Positions 8,921 to 16,849 of a DNA stretch of 64,000 nt are shown here, one piece after another. The notes under the pieces are model-generated. The model ran no database searches. It saw only the letters and a list, made by a program, of their open reading frames with translations, and had not been told where the DNA came from. The stretch covers positions 186,001-250,000 of the forward strand of contig NZ_NUGT01000020.1 of assembly GCF_002574545.1 (NCBI RefSeq). The letters are read 5' to 3'. This DNA is from Bacillus sp. AFS055030. Its GTDB lineage: Bacteria; Bacillota; Bacilli; Bacillales; Bacillaceae_G. Both the position numbers and the translations under genes were made by a program. The first letter of the stretch is position 1. Each line of letters starts with the position of its first letter.

Positions 8921-9700
8921 TTGGAATTTAATGATGTATTACATGGACACAGATCAATTCGAGAATATGAGGATAAGGAAATAAGCCAAGAGCTGTTAGA
9001 TCAAATATTAGATGCAGGTATTCGTGCGTCATCAAGTGGCAATATGCAATCTTACTCGATTATTGTCACAAAAGATAAGGAAATTAGAAAGAAATTATAT
9101 TCTGCACATATGGAGCAATCAATGGTAATTGATGCACCTATTCTTTTAACTTTTTGTGTGGACTTTAATCGAATGAGAAAATGGCTTTCGCTTAATGATG
9201 CACCGGTACATTTTGATAATTTCATGAGCTTTATGATTGGTGCCATTGATGCAACATTGGCATCTCAAAATTGTGCATTAGCAGCTGAAAATGCTGGTCT
9301 TGGTCTATGTTATATGGGCTCTACACTTGCAAATTGCGATCAAATTGGAGAAATTCTTAACTTACCGCCAAATGTCGTACCAGTTGTCGGCTATTCATTA
9401 GGCTATCCAAAAGAAAATCCCCCATTACGTGACCGACTTCCAAGAAAAGGTCTAGTTCATTATGAACAATATAATGATTATTCGGATGAAGATATTCTTG
9501 AAATTTATAAAGAAAGAAATGAAAAAGGCTGGCAACGTTATATGGACGTTCCAAAGCTTAAAGAAATGACAGAACAGCTAGGATTAAAGAATTTAGCTCA
9601 AATTTATACAATCGCAAAATATACACAAGAATCTCACCATGAGTATTCTCAAACAGTTTTAAACTATTTAGAGAAACAAAATTTTATGAACAATAAATGA
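8921..9700 (+). CDS. Nitroreductase-family NAD(P)H-dependent FMN oxidoreductase
   Basis: The 259-residue protein begins with the family signature HGHRSIREYEDKEIS, in which the Arg-Ser-Ile-Arg motif contacts FMN phosphate, and continues with SSGNMQSYSII and the FMN-binding GLGLCYMGS. Length and the C-terminal extension resemble the NfrA group of flavin reductases. Known relatives reduce nitro compounds, quinones or flavin; the substrate here is unknown. The start is TTG 8921, exactly 8 bases after AAGGAG (8907-8912); the in-frame GTG at 8912 overlaps that ribosome site and is unlikely. Confidence 0.85.
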   Translation: MEFNDVLHGHRSIREYEDKEISQELLDQILDAGIRASSSGNMQSYSIIVTKDKEIRKKLYSAHMEQSMVIDAPILLTFCVDFNRMRKWLSLNDAPVHFDNFMSFMIGAIDATLASQNCALAAENAGLGLCYMGSTLANCDQIGEILNLPPNVVPVVGYSLGYPKENPPLRDRLPRKGLVHYEQYNDYSDEDILEIYKERNEKGWQRYMDVPKLKEMTEQLGLKNLAQIYTIAKYTQESHHEYSQTVLNYLEKQNFMNNK

Positions 9701-9711
9701 TCATTAAGTGT

Positions 9712-9748
9712 AAAAAAGTCGATTTCCAATTGTGGAATTGACTTTTTT
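9712..9748. terminator. Terminator after the nitroreductase
   Basis: AAAAAAGTCGATTTCCA pairs with TGGAATTGACTTTTTT with one bulged base. The A and T flanks would allow use from either side, and the methyltransferase converges on it. Confidence 0.8.
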
Positions 9749-9785
9749 ATATTTTCATTAGTTTATAGATTAATCGTTATTCTTC

Positions 9786-10445
9786 TCATTTATAAAGATA
9801 TACATATAAACTGATCTCCTCTTGCTTTATGTTATAATTCTTAAATTCTGTTTCCTTTATAAAAAATTCAAAATTTTCTTTTGTATAAGCACCTTTTTTC
9901 AAGAATGTTTTAAATGCAAATTTTACAAAATACTTATCAAACCCCTTCATTCCAGTTTTTCTAATTTCACTTTCAATATCTTTGGCAGTTGCATTAAAAT
10001 TCATGTCAATGATCAGTGTTGTTCCTCCTGGTTTTAAAACCCTATACATTTCTTTAAGTGCTTTTACTGGATCCATAAAGTTCTTAAATGCAGCACTGCA
10101 AACAATAAAATCAAATGTGTTATCATCACAAGGTAGATTTGCTGCATTTCCTTCTATAAAATCTACTAAAACATTTGCTTGTTTTGCATTATTTTTTTCG
10201 ATGATAACGAAATCTGGACTTAACTCTACCCCTGTAACAACAAAACCCATTTTTGCAAGTTCAATAGATAGATATCCTGGTCCGGGAGCTACTTCTAAAA
10301 TCCTTGCACCATCATGAACTAAAGATTTAATTTCAGTTGCATATTCTTGCATTTGTTTCAAACGGCTTTTTCGTGAATTTTTGTCATACCATTTTGCAGT
10401 ATATCCATAAATACCAACATCTTTTTTCTTGCGCATATTTTTCAT
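9786..10445 (-). CDS. Class I SAM-dependent methyltransferase
   Basis: The 219-residue protein carries the SAM-binding motif ILEVAPGPGYLSIELAK (motif I, with EVAPGPG), an acidic residue after beta-2 (GVELS), GNAANLPCDDNTFDFIVCSAAFKNFMDP and VLKPGGTTLIIDM. This is the Methyltransf_11 fold. The substrate is unknown. AGGGTGG sits 8 bases before the chosen ATG; two in-frame ATGs and a GTG lie slightly upstream, so the start is uncertain by up to four codons. It diverges from a TetR regulator across three operator copies, so it is probably that regulator's target. Confidence 0.8.
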   Translation of the reverse strand: MKNMRKKKDVGIYGYTAKWYDKNSRKSRLKQMQEYATEIKSLVHDGARILEVAPGPGYLSIELAKMGFVVTGVELSPDFVIIEKNNAKQANVLVDFIEGNAANLPCDDNTFDFIVCSAAFKNFMDPVKALKEMYRVLKPGGTTLIIDMNFNATAKDIESEIRKTGMKGFDKYFVKFAFKTFLKKGAYTKENFEFFIKETEFKNYNIKQEEISLYVYLYK

Positions 10446-10589
10446 CATCATATCCACCCTATCTCTTTTTTATCTTCTCGCTCATTGTTCACATGCCTTA
10501 TTATTTAAATTTTTATGAATTAACTTGTCGGTTATTTGTTTGACCTTTAATGTAGTTTATATTTCTAGTACAATAAGAGAACAAAACGT

Positions 10590-10640
10590 CTAACAATGTT
10601 AGTTACCTAACACCGTTAGATTAACATCTAACACTGTTAG
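10590..10640. promoter_or_regulatory. Three TetR operator copies between the methyltransferase and TetR genes
   Basis: Three 13-bp near-palindromes of the form CTAACANNGTTAG occur at 10590-10602, 10607-10619 and 10628-10640, differing only at the centre (CTAACAATGTTAG, CTAACACCGTTAG, CTAACACTGTTAG). They fill the gap just before the tetR start and between two divergent genes. Confidence 0.8.
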
Positions 10641-10676
10641 AGTCAATGACAATTATTAAATTTTTGGAGAGATTTT

Positions 10677-11258
10677 ATGGCGATAACGAAAGAAGCAATT
10701 GTAAAAGCATCCCTCGATATTTTGAATCGTGACGGAATAAGTAATTTATCAATGCGCACGTTGGCAAAAGAGCTTGAGATCAAAGCGGCATCTTTATATT
10801 GGCATATTAAAGATAAACAGGCATTATATGATTTAATTGCTGAGCAGTTAAATAATGAAATTGTCCTACCTGAAGAATTAGATGATCCCAAGGAAGCTTT
10901 AACAGCTCTAGCATTTGAAGTGCGTAGAGTTTTATTAAAAACACGAGATGCAGTAGAAGTTTTTGCGCAATCAATGCCAACTACACCGAGTAGATTGAAA
11001 GCAGTCAAATTTACATTAGAAAATTTGACTAAATATGGTGTCTCTGATATGGACTGTTTAGTTGCTGGTAACCTTTTTAACAACTATGTATTATCATTTG
11101 TAGCAGATGAACATCGTGCAAAGCAGTTCTCATTCACTCCAGAAGAAATAACGGCATTCACATCATTTTTTGGTGAACAGTATCAGTATAATTTTGATTT
11201 TGAAGAACAATTTCTATATGGATTAAGAGTAATATTTGCCGGATTACATACTGAATAA
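10677..11258 (+). CDS. TetR-family transcriptional repressor
   Basis: The 193-residue protein has an N-terminal TetR helix-turn-helix (about 5-50: IVKASLDILNRDGISNLSMRTLAKELEIKAASLYWHIKDKQALYDLI, given here only as landmarks SMRTLAKEL and ASLYWHIKDKQ). The C-terminal helical domain resembles the tetracycline-repressor class (TetR_C), which suggests a small-molecule inducer. The start is ATG 10677 with GGAGAG upstream. Three palindromic operators precede it, indicating autoregulation and control of the divergent methyltransferase gene. It ends at its own terminator. Confidence 0.88.
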   Translation: MAITKEAIVKASLDILNRDGISNLSMRTLAKELEIKAASLYWHIKDKQALYDLIAEQLNNEIVLPEELDDPKEALTALAFEVRRVLLKTRDAVEVFAQSMPTTPSRLKAVKFTLENLTKYGVSDMDCLVAGNLFNNYVLSFVADEHRAKQFSFTPEEITAFTSFFGEQYQYNFDFEEQFLYGLRVIFAGLHTE

Positions 11259-11292
11259 AAAAAGTCACATCATATTTTCGATGTGACTTTTT
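11259..11292 (+). terminator. Terminator of the TetR gene
   Basis: AAAAAGTCACATC (11259-11271) pairs with GATGTGACTTTTT (11280-11292). Confidence 0.88.
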
Positions 11293-11397
11293 GGTGTATT
11301 ATTTAGAAATTACATAAAAATTTAATATTAACTTTCCTTGAAAAAAGATAGATTACATTAAATCGTACAAATCTTTCCCAGACAGATGATTTCCTCT

Positions 11398-11697
11398 TTA
11401 ATCAAAACGTACTGTATCAAAACCATCCAAAATGTCTTCTAATTCAGTTAAAAAATTTAATTGGACTGGATCTGGAATTTGCTGCATCCACTTTTTAACT
11501 TCAGGTAACTCTTGGGCTTCTTCTATATTTGTTGGTTTTGGATCAAGTGTTTCCCACCATTTCTTCATCTCATCAATAAATTCATAAAAGTAGCGTTCGA
11601 ATCTTTATGCCCATTCTGCACCTTCATCATCAGTTGTTTTTTGCATCATACTCCAAGCTTCTATTGCTGTTTCAAAGTATTCATCGATCTTTTTCAT
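11398..11697 (-). pseudogene. Small gene of 99 codons broken by one in-frame TAA
   Basis: Reading the minus strand from ATG 11697, an open frame of 30 codons (MKKIDEYFETAIEAW...) meets TAA at 11605-11607 and then continues in the same frame for 68 more codons (RFERYFYEFIDEMKKWW...FDTVRFD) to a second TAA at 11398. The two halves have the same acidic, Trp-rich, helical composition, so this looks like one small soluble protein with a nonsense mutation or a sequencing error. I do not recognise the family. There is no good ribosome site at the codons after the stop. Confidence 0.65.
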
Positions 11698-11761
11698 GTT
11701 ATTTTCCTTTCTTGTTAAGTACTACTTACTCTTTATACTAGCTCTAATTTTAAACGGTAAT

Positions 11762-11929
11762 TTAAAATCTCGGTCGATCATTATTATGAGTCTGTCTTGT
11801 AATTTCTTCATGCAATTTTTGGCTTTCCGTTTTATCTGGTGCTTTTGTTCCAAATTTTTTTTGCATAAAGAAACCAAATGTAATGCTGACAACTATAAAT
11901 CCCCAAAATAAATAGCCAAATAGTGTCAA
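11762..11929 (-). CDS. Small single-pass membrane protein
   Basis: The 55-residue product has one N-terminal membrane segment (LFGYLFWGFIVVSITFGFF) followed by a charged cytoplasmic-type tail ending in HNNDRPRF. The start is the TTG at 11927-11929, a few bases after AGGGGTGA; a longer reading from TTG 11950 has no ribosome site. No family is recognised. It lies between a broken small gene and another small membrane protein in the same direction. Confidence 0.55.
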   Translation of the reverse strand: MTLFGYLFWGFIVVSITFGFFMQKKFGTKAPDKTESQKLHEEITRQTHNNDRPRF

Positions 11930-12021
11930 TTCAATCACCCCTATCTTCAATTAATAGGCAAAATAAAAATCGACTAGTCGTCGATCTTGGTGTTTTATAC
12001 GTAGCTGCTATCTTGATTATT

Positions 12022-12348
12022 TTATAACCTATGAATTAATTCATTCAAACCTGGTATTAAGATCATTATGATTGAGCAAGAAATTAAAAGTTTTGTGACT
12101 AGTTTAGTTAATTTCTTCCTTCCTTTTCCATTATACCATCCACTGAATTGAAATTTATTTCGATATATGACAAATAGTAATACGAGTATACCAAAATAAC
12201 ACCACCATCCAGTATGAGTAAGATTCACGCCAATTGTATTATATATTTCTGATACTATTGTTGATAAAAAACCACCGAGTAATCCAAAGATCAATATAAT
12301 TCTAATCACTTCTAGTATTAGTCCGAGTGAAACAGTTAATGCCTTCAT
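12022..12348 (-). CDS. Small integral membrane protein, three helices
   Basis: The 108-residue product has three hydrophobic segments: about 5-30 (LGLILEVIRIILIFGLLGGFLS), 46-62 (GWWCYFGILVLLFVIY) and 85-103 (LLISCSIIMILIPGL), separated by a Lys/Arg-rich loop GWYNGKGRKKLTK. The start is ATG 12348 with AGGAG 7 bases upstream, which supports expression. I do not recognise the family and suggest no function. Confidence 0.65.
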   Translation of the reverse strand: MKALTVSLGLILEVIRIILIFGLLGGFLSTIVSEIYNTIGVNLTHTGWWCYFGILVLLFVIYRNKFQFSGWYNGKGRKKLTKLVTKLLISCSIIMILIPGLNELIHRL

Positions 12349-12525
12349 TAAGGTCTCCTATCTTCTTATTTTTATTTGTTCCTATATATTACTATTCGAT
12401 ATACGGTATTCTCACCCTTTTTTAATTTTACAAACTTGATAAAAAGATACTATGTAAGGTTTAAGCATAAAGTAAAAATAGTTAGAAAATACTATTGAAA
12501 GGTTTTAATGTTCAGGGGGGATACT

Positions 12526-13017
12526 TTGTTTAGTCAGATTGTAAAATCTATACCGAATTTACTTACAATTGGTAATTTAGTTTGTGGTGTTCTATCGATT
12601 ACGCTTAATATGAGTGGATTAATCATGTTATCCTCAATTTTAATTTTCATCGCTGCAATTTTTGACCTGTTTGACGGTAGGGTTGCAAGGAAACTAAAAG
12701 TGAATAGTGAATTTGGTGTAGAGCTAGATTCTTTAGCAGATATTGTTAGTTTCGGCGTTGCCCCTGCTCTCTTATTTCATTCCATTTCGGCACCATCATT
12801 CTTAACCTCACTAGCATTTATCCTTTTTCCTACGATGGGGGCATTAAGATTAGCAAAATTTAGTGCTAAACCTACAATAGGTTATTTTAAAGGTTTGCCT
12901 ATTCCTGCTGCTGGTTTACCGTTAGCTGGTATGGGAATGTTTTTTTATAGTAATGCATGGATTACTTTAATCCTTGCTTTCTTAATGGTTAGTCCAATTC
13001 GATTTAAAAAACTTTAA
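12526..13017 (+). CDS. pssA: CDP-diacylglycerol--serine O-phosphatidyltransferase
   Basis: The 163-residue membrane protein has the CDP-alcohol phosphatidyltransferase signature DG-x2-AR-x8-G-x3-D-x3-D, seen as DGRVARKL...EFGVELDSLAD, followed by GVAPALLF. The PN-LT-GNLVCG N-terminus and GLPIPAAGLP segment fit PssA, which makes phosphatidylserine from CDP-diacylglycerol and serine, the precursor of phosphatidylethanolamine. The start is TTG 12526, 5 bases after AGGGGGG; an ATG at 12508 with a weaker AAAGG is a possible longer start. No psd gene is adjacent. Confidence 0.85.
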   Translation: MFSQIVKSIPNLLTIGNLVCGVLSITLNMSGLIMLSSILIFIAAIFDLFDGRVARKLKVNSEFGVELDSLADIVSFGVAPALLFHSISAPSFLTSLAFILFPTMGALRLAKFSAKPTIGYFKGLPIPAAGLPLAGMGMFFYSNAWITLILAFLMVSPIRFKKL

Positions 13018-13029
13018 CAATACCAATGT

Positions 13030-13067
13030 AAAATGCTATTACCTTTTGTAGAGGAGATAGCATTTTT
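13030..13067 (+). terminator. Terminator of pssA
   Basis: AAAATGCTAT (13030-13039) pairs with ATAGCATTTTT (13057-13067), ending in a T run. Confidence 0.75.
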
Positions 13068-13099
13068 AATTATTATTGAAATACTTTTGACGCATAATA

Positions 13100-13453
13100 T
13101 TACTTGTTATTAAATGAGTTGATTGCATTTTTTAATGTGTAGAGTTTTGCTGTGAAAATATAAAGTTCATTATAATTATTTTCAACATATTCATCAATAA
13201 TGCTTATTCCTTTTATAAAATTCTCGATTAATAAATATGTATATTTTCCATCCCATGCGAATCGATTAATTCTGAATAATTCATCTGCTAATACTTGGAA
13301 TCTAAATTCTTCTATTAATAGTTTTATTTGATAGATTTTGTCTTTATTTTTTGTTGATGTGTAATTACTATTTTCATAACTATTATGTACTAATTTTACA
13401 AATTCATTTATATCTTCAGCCAACATATTCGCTTTTTGCATCTCAAATTTCAT
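13100..13453 (-). CDS. Hypothetical small helical protein
   Basis: The 117-residue product (MKFEMQKANMLAEDINEF...) is mostly charged and predicted helical, without a signal peptide or membrane segment. No family is recognised. The start is ATG 13451-13453, set by GGGGATGGAG immediately upstream; upstream in-frame codons have no ribosome site. It is a single gene converging on pssA. Confidence 0.6.
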   Translation of the reverse strand: MKFEMQKANMLAEDINEFVKLVHNSYENSNYTSTKNKDKIYQIKLLIEEFRFQVLADELFRINRFAWDGKYTYLLIENFIKGISIIDEYVENNYNELYIFTAKLYTLKNAINSFNNK

Positions 13454-13559
13454 ATCTCCATCCCCTATAGTGTTAAAAATATACATCACTAGAGTGTATG
13501 TTTTTATTTTAAATCATATCACAAACTATCCAATTAATCTTGTTTCATACCATATCCTA

Positions 13560-13602
13560 AAATAAAATAAGAGATACCCATTCATCAAAGAACGGCATCT
13601 CT
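13560..13602 (-). terminator. Terminator downstream of the HesB-like gene
   Basis: On the minus strand AGAGATGCC pairs with GGTATCTCT (one G-T pair; 13594-13602 with 13570-13578) and is followed by TATTTTATTTT. It probably ends the pgl operon read-through transcript. Confidence 0.7.
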
Positions 13603-13637
13603 AACTTATCAAACAATATAAGTAATTGATATTAACC

Positions 13638-13952
13638 TTATTTAATATAAGTTAATCCAATTCGATTATTAAAAATTTGATTTCGATTTTTGAAAACAAA
13701 TGATCCATTTACATAATCGATTACTAGTTGGTCTTCGTATACATCTTCAAAATTTTTATTAACCATAAATTCAAATTGGTCTCCAATGATCATTTTTTCA
13801 TTAGGACCACATTCTCTTTTATTAATAACTTTTATCTCATAAATGTTATTAACAACATCACAGCTTCCACGGTCAAATTCTAATTGAAGTATTTTATTTT
13901 TGTCTACTGCGCCAAGTATTTCTTTGGCTGCATCTGTTATTTTAAAATCCAT
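13638..13952 (-). CDS. HesB/YqkB-like iron-sulfur biogenesis family protein
   Basis: The 104-residue protein begins MDFKITDAAKEILGA and has the length and beta-rich pattern of the Fe-S biosynthesis core domain (PF01521) seen in B. subtilis YqkB-type proteins. The three Cys residues of true A-type carriers are not all present; only Cys in RGSCDVV and RECGPN are seen, so a carrier role is doubtful. GGAG precedes ATG 13952. It starts 23 bases after pgl in the same direction and may be the last gene of that operon. Confidence 0.65.
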   Translation of the reverse strand: MDFKITDAAKEILGAVDKNKILQLEFDRGSCDVVNNIYEIKVINKRECGPNEKMIIGDQFEFMVNKNFEDVYEDQLVIDYVNGSFVFKNRNQIFNNRIGLTYIK

Positions 13953-13974
13953 ATTAAAAGTCTCCTAATTTAGA

Positions 13975-15033
13975 TTAAGCGTTTAAAAATTTCACACATA
14001 CTGCTTCAGGCACTTGTACGTCTGAATGAATCACTGTTAATTTACCAGTCGTTTTGTTTCTTGCATATAAAACTAGATTCCCTGACATTTCATTTGAACC
14101 AATTAAATAGTTTTCAGATGGATCTAAAACGAAATCCCTTGGCCAATTACCTTCACTTGAAGTGATTTCCACTAATTCAAGTTTACCAGTATCTTGATTT
14201 ACACTAAATACTGCGATACTGTTATGGCCACGATTTCCGGCATATACGAATTGACCGTCTTTTGAAATATGAATAGCGCTACCTTGATTGTTTTCAGTAA
14301 AGTCGCTAGGGATTGTGGAAATATATTGTAATTCTGTAAAGCTTCCATCTTCATTCAATTGTAGCGCAATTACTTCTGAACTAAGCTCAGTCATTATATA
14401 TGCAAACTTTCCATTAGGATGGAATGAGATATGACGTGGCCCACTTCCAGGTTTTACAGTTAAACTGCTTACTTCAATTAATGAATTGTTTTCAATTTTA
14501 TAAGTTATTAATTTATCAATTCCTAAATCTACTGCTACTACATATTTTTCATTCAGTGTATAACCAGAAAAATGGGCATGAGGTTTTTCTTGGCGTTCTT
14601 TATTCGGACCTGTTCCTTCATGTTGCATAGTTGATTTAACATCACTTGCAAAACCATTTTCTTGATTAATCTTGTACAATTCAATTGTACCTTTATGATA
14701 ATTTGCAGTAACAATATTTTGTTTACTTGAATCAACGCTAATATGACAAGGTGAAGCGCCTTCATTAAGTTGTTCATTTAATTTTTTCAGTTCTCCACTG
14801 TTTTCATCGATCGAATAAACAGCAATTCCACCTAGGTTTCCTTCTTTTGCAACAGCATATAGATTCTTATTGTCTTCACTAATTGTTAAATAAGTTGGAT
14901 TCCCTAGCTCAGCAACCGGTTTTACATCTGTAATTCTCTCTTTTTCTGTATCAAGCGTAAATTGATAAATACCTCTACTTTCAATTTTAGTATATGTACC
15001 TACATAACCAACAAATTTCTGATTCGAATTCAT
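13975..15033 (-). CDS. pgl: 6-phosphogluconolactonase, beta-propeller lactonase family
   Basis: The 352-residue protein starts FVGYVGTYTKIESRGIYQF and shows repeated beta-propeller blades (NPTYLTISEDNKNLYAV, SPCHISVDSSKQNIVTANY, GPRHISFHPNGKFAYIM, SAIHISKDGQFVYAGNRG), typical of the YkgB/Pgl lactonase family, about 350 residues. It hydrolyses 6-phosphogluconolactone between G6PDH and 6PGDH. Its position after zwf-tkt-gnd-tal, all in one direction, strongly supports this role. A stem-loop lies between tal and this gene, so its transcription may be reduced or partly independent. Confidence 0.9.
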   Translation of the reverse strand: MNSNQKFVGYVGTYTKIESRGIYQFTLDTEKERITDVKPVAELGNPTYLTISEDNKNLYAVAKEGNLGGIAVYSIDENSGELKKLNEQLNEGASPCHISVDSSKQNIVTANYHKGTIELYKINQENGFASDVKSTMQHEGTGPNKERQEKPHAHFSGYTLNEKYVVAVDLGIDKLITYKIENNSLIEVSSLTVKPGSGPRHISFHPNGKFAYIMTELSSEVIALQLNEDGSFTELQYISTIPSDFTENNQGSAIHISKDGQFVYAGNRGHNSIAVFSVNQDTGKLELVEITSSEGNWPRDFVLDPSENYLIGSNEMSGNLVLYARNKTTGKLTVIHSDVQVPEAVCVKFLNA

Positions 15034-15068
15034 TACTATTTCCTCCTCTATTCCTTGTTTTTATGTAA

Positions 15069-15120
15069 ATACCCCCATTTCATTGCTACAAAATGAGTTT
15101 CAATGAAGATGGGGGTTTTA
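15069..15120 (-). terminator. Stem-loop between tal and pgl
   Basis: ACCCCCATTTCATTG and CAATGAAGATGGGGGT form a long imperfect stem. There is only a weak T tract on the minus strand, so it may be an attenuating or partial terminator within the pentose phosphate operon. Confidence 0.6.
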
Positions 15121-15149
15121 TACTGATTAGATATAAAATTTCTTACAAA

Positions 15150-15815
15150 TTATAGTGAAGTTTTTGCCCAGTCAGCAGCAAATTTTTCAATACCTTGATC
15201 AGTTAATGGGTGTTTAGATAATTGTTCAATAACACTGTAAGGAATTGTTGCGATATGAGCACCAGCTAATGCTACACGAGTAACATGGTCTGGATGACGA
15301 ACTGACGCAGCAATGATTTGAGTGTCCATATTATGAACTCGGAATAATTCAGCAATTTTAGCAACTAATAATACGCCGTCTTCAGAAATATCATCTAAAC
15401 GACCTAAGAATGGAGATACATAAGTAGCGCCTGCTCTAGCAGCTAATAATGCTTGGTTAACAGTAAAGATTAATGTTACGTTCGTTTTAACACCTTTTTT
15501 CGTTAAGTAGCGGCATGCTTCTAAACCAGCAAGTGTCATAGGTAATTTAATTGTAATATTTTTATCTCCACCGTTTATTTTAATAAGCTCGTCAGCTTCT
15601 GCGATCATTTCTTCAGCAGTTACAGCATTTGGCGTTACCTCAGCAGATACTGATTCTACTTCAGGAACTAATTTTAAAATTTCTTCGATACGGTCTTCGA
15701 ATTTAACTCCTTCTTTTGCTACTAAAGATGGGTTTGTTGTTACTCCAGATAATACGCCCATTTTATAAGCTTTTTGGATGTCGTCTACATTAGCTGTGTC
15801 AATAAAAAATTTCAT
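15150..15815 (-). CDS. tal: Transaldolase, small FSA/TalC-like type
   Basis: The 221-residue protein starts [20 protein letters not shown] and contains [22 protein letters not shown] with the Schiff-base Lys, and [10 protein letters not shown], all of the small transaldolase/fructose-6-phosphate aldolase family. It moves a three-carbon ketol unit between sugar phosphates in the non-oxidative pentose phosphate pathway. Its place between a 6PGDH and a lactonase gene, downstream of transketolase, favours transaldolase over F6P aldolase activity. GGAG-type ribosome site precedes ATG 15815. Confidence 0.93.
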   Translation of the reverse strand: MKFFIDTANVDDIQKAYKMGVLSGVTTNPSLVAKEGVKFEDRIEEILKLVPEVESVSAEVTPNAVTAEEMIAEADELIKINGGDKNITIKLPMTLAGLEACRYLTKKGVKTNVTLIFTVNQALLAARAGATYVSPFLGRLDDISEDGVLLVAKIAELFRVHNMDTQIIAASVRHPDHVTRVALAGAHIATIPYSVIEQLSKHPLTDQGIEKFAADWAKTSL

Positions 15816-15863
15816 TTTTAATTTCCTCCAATTTTTAGGTATATTTCCTATTTTATACTTTAT

Positions 15864-16757
15864 TTATTTCTTTTCAACTGCATGTCCACCAAATTCATTA
15901 CGAAGAGCCGCAACAACTTTACCAGTGAACGTATCGTTATCTAAAGAACGGTAGCGCATTAATAATGACATTGCAATAACTGGTGTAGCAGCTTGTAAGT
16001 CTAGAGCTGTTTCAATTGTCCATTTTCCTTCACCAGAAGAATGCATTACCCCTCTAATCTCATCAAGTTTAGCATCTTTAGAGAATGCATTTTCAGTTAA
16101 TTCCATTAACCAAGAACGAATAACAGAACCATTATTCCATACTTTCGCAACTTTTTCATAATCATAATCGAAGTCACTTTTTTCTAATACTTCAAATCCT
16201 TCACCGATTGCAGCCATCATACCGTATTCGATTCCATTATGAACCATTTTTAGGAAATGTCCACTACCAATTTTACCAGCGTATAGGAATCCATTTTCTA
16301 CTGCAGTATCTTTAAAGATTGGTTCTACGATATCCCAAGCTTCTTGGTCTCCACCAACCATGTAACAAGCACCATTACGAGCGCCTTCCATACCGCCTGA
16401 AGTACCTGCATCCATGAATCTAATGCCATGTTCTTTTAATTCATTATAGCGTCTAATAGACTCTTTATAGTGTGAGTTTCCTGCTTCAATAATAATATCC
16501 CCTTCTGTTAAGAATGGTTTAACATCATTAATAACAGAATCTACAACACCATGTGGTACCATAATCCATAGAACTCTTGGAGTATCAAGATTTTTAACTA
16601 ATTCTTCTAAGCTTGAAGTACCAATCGCACCAAAGCCTTTCATTTCTTCTACTGCAGCAGTGTTTAAATCAAATGCTACTACTTCGTGATTATGATCCAT
16701 TAAATTTTGACCTAAGTTTAGTCCCATTTTTCCTAATCCAATTAATCCAACTTTCAT
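15864..16757 (-). CDS. gnd: 6-phosphogluconate dehydrogenase, decarboxylating, NAD type
   Basis: The 297-residue protein is the short YqeC-like form of 6PGDH. It has GLIGLGKMGLNLG followed by VAFDLN; Asp30 at the end of beta-2 normally selects NAD and repels NADP, unlike the Asn-Arg of GndA at 2422-3828. SGGMEGA and [12 protein letters not shown] carry substrate and catalytic residues. It releases CO2 from 6-phosphogluconate to give ribulose 5-phosphate. It sits between tkt and tal in the pentose phosphate operon. Cofactor preference is an inference from this one position. Confidence 0.92.
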   Translation of the reverse strand: MKVGLIGLGKMGLNLGQNLMDHNHEVVAFDLNTAAVEEMKGFGAIGTSSLEELVKNLDTPRVLWIMVPHGVVDSVINDVKPFLTEGDIIIEAGNSHYKESIRRYNELKEHGIRFMDAGTSGGMEGARNGACYMVGGDQEAWDIVEPIFKDTAVENGFLYAGKIGSGHFLKMVHNGIEYGMMAAIGEGFEVLEKSDFDYDYEKVAKVWNNGSVIRSWLMELTENAFSKDAKLDEIRGVMHSSGEGKWTIETALDLQAATPVIAMSLLMRYRSLDNDTFTGKVVAALRNEFGGHAVEKK

Positions 16758-16849
16758 TACGTTATCCTCCCATAATATCTACTGTAATATTAATGTTTTT
16801 CTCTAACTAAAAATTTTTATGATAAAAAAATAATTAAAATATGATATGA

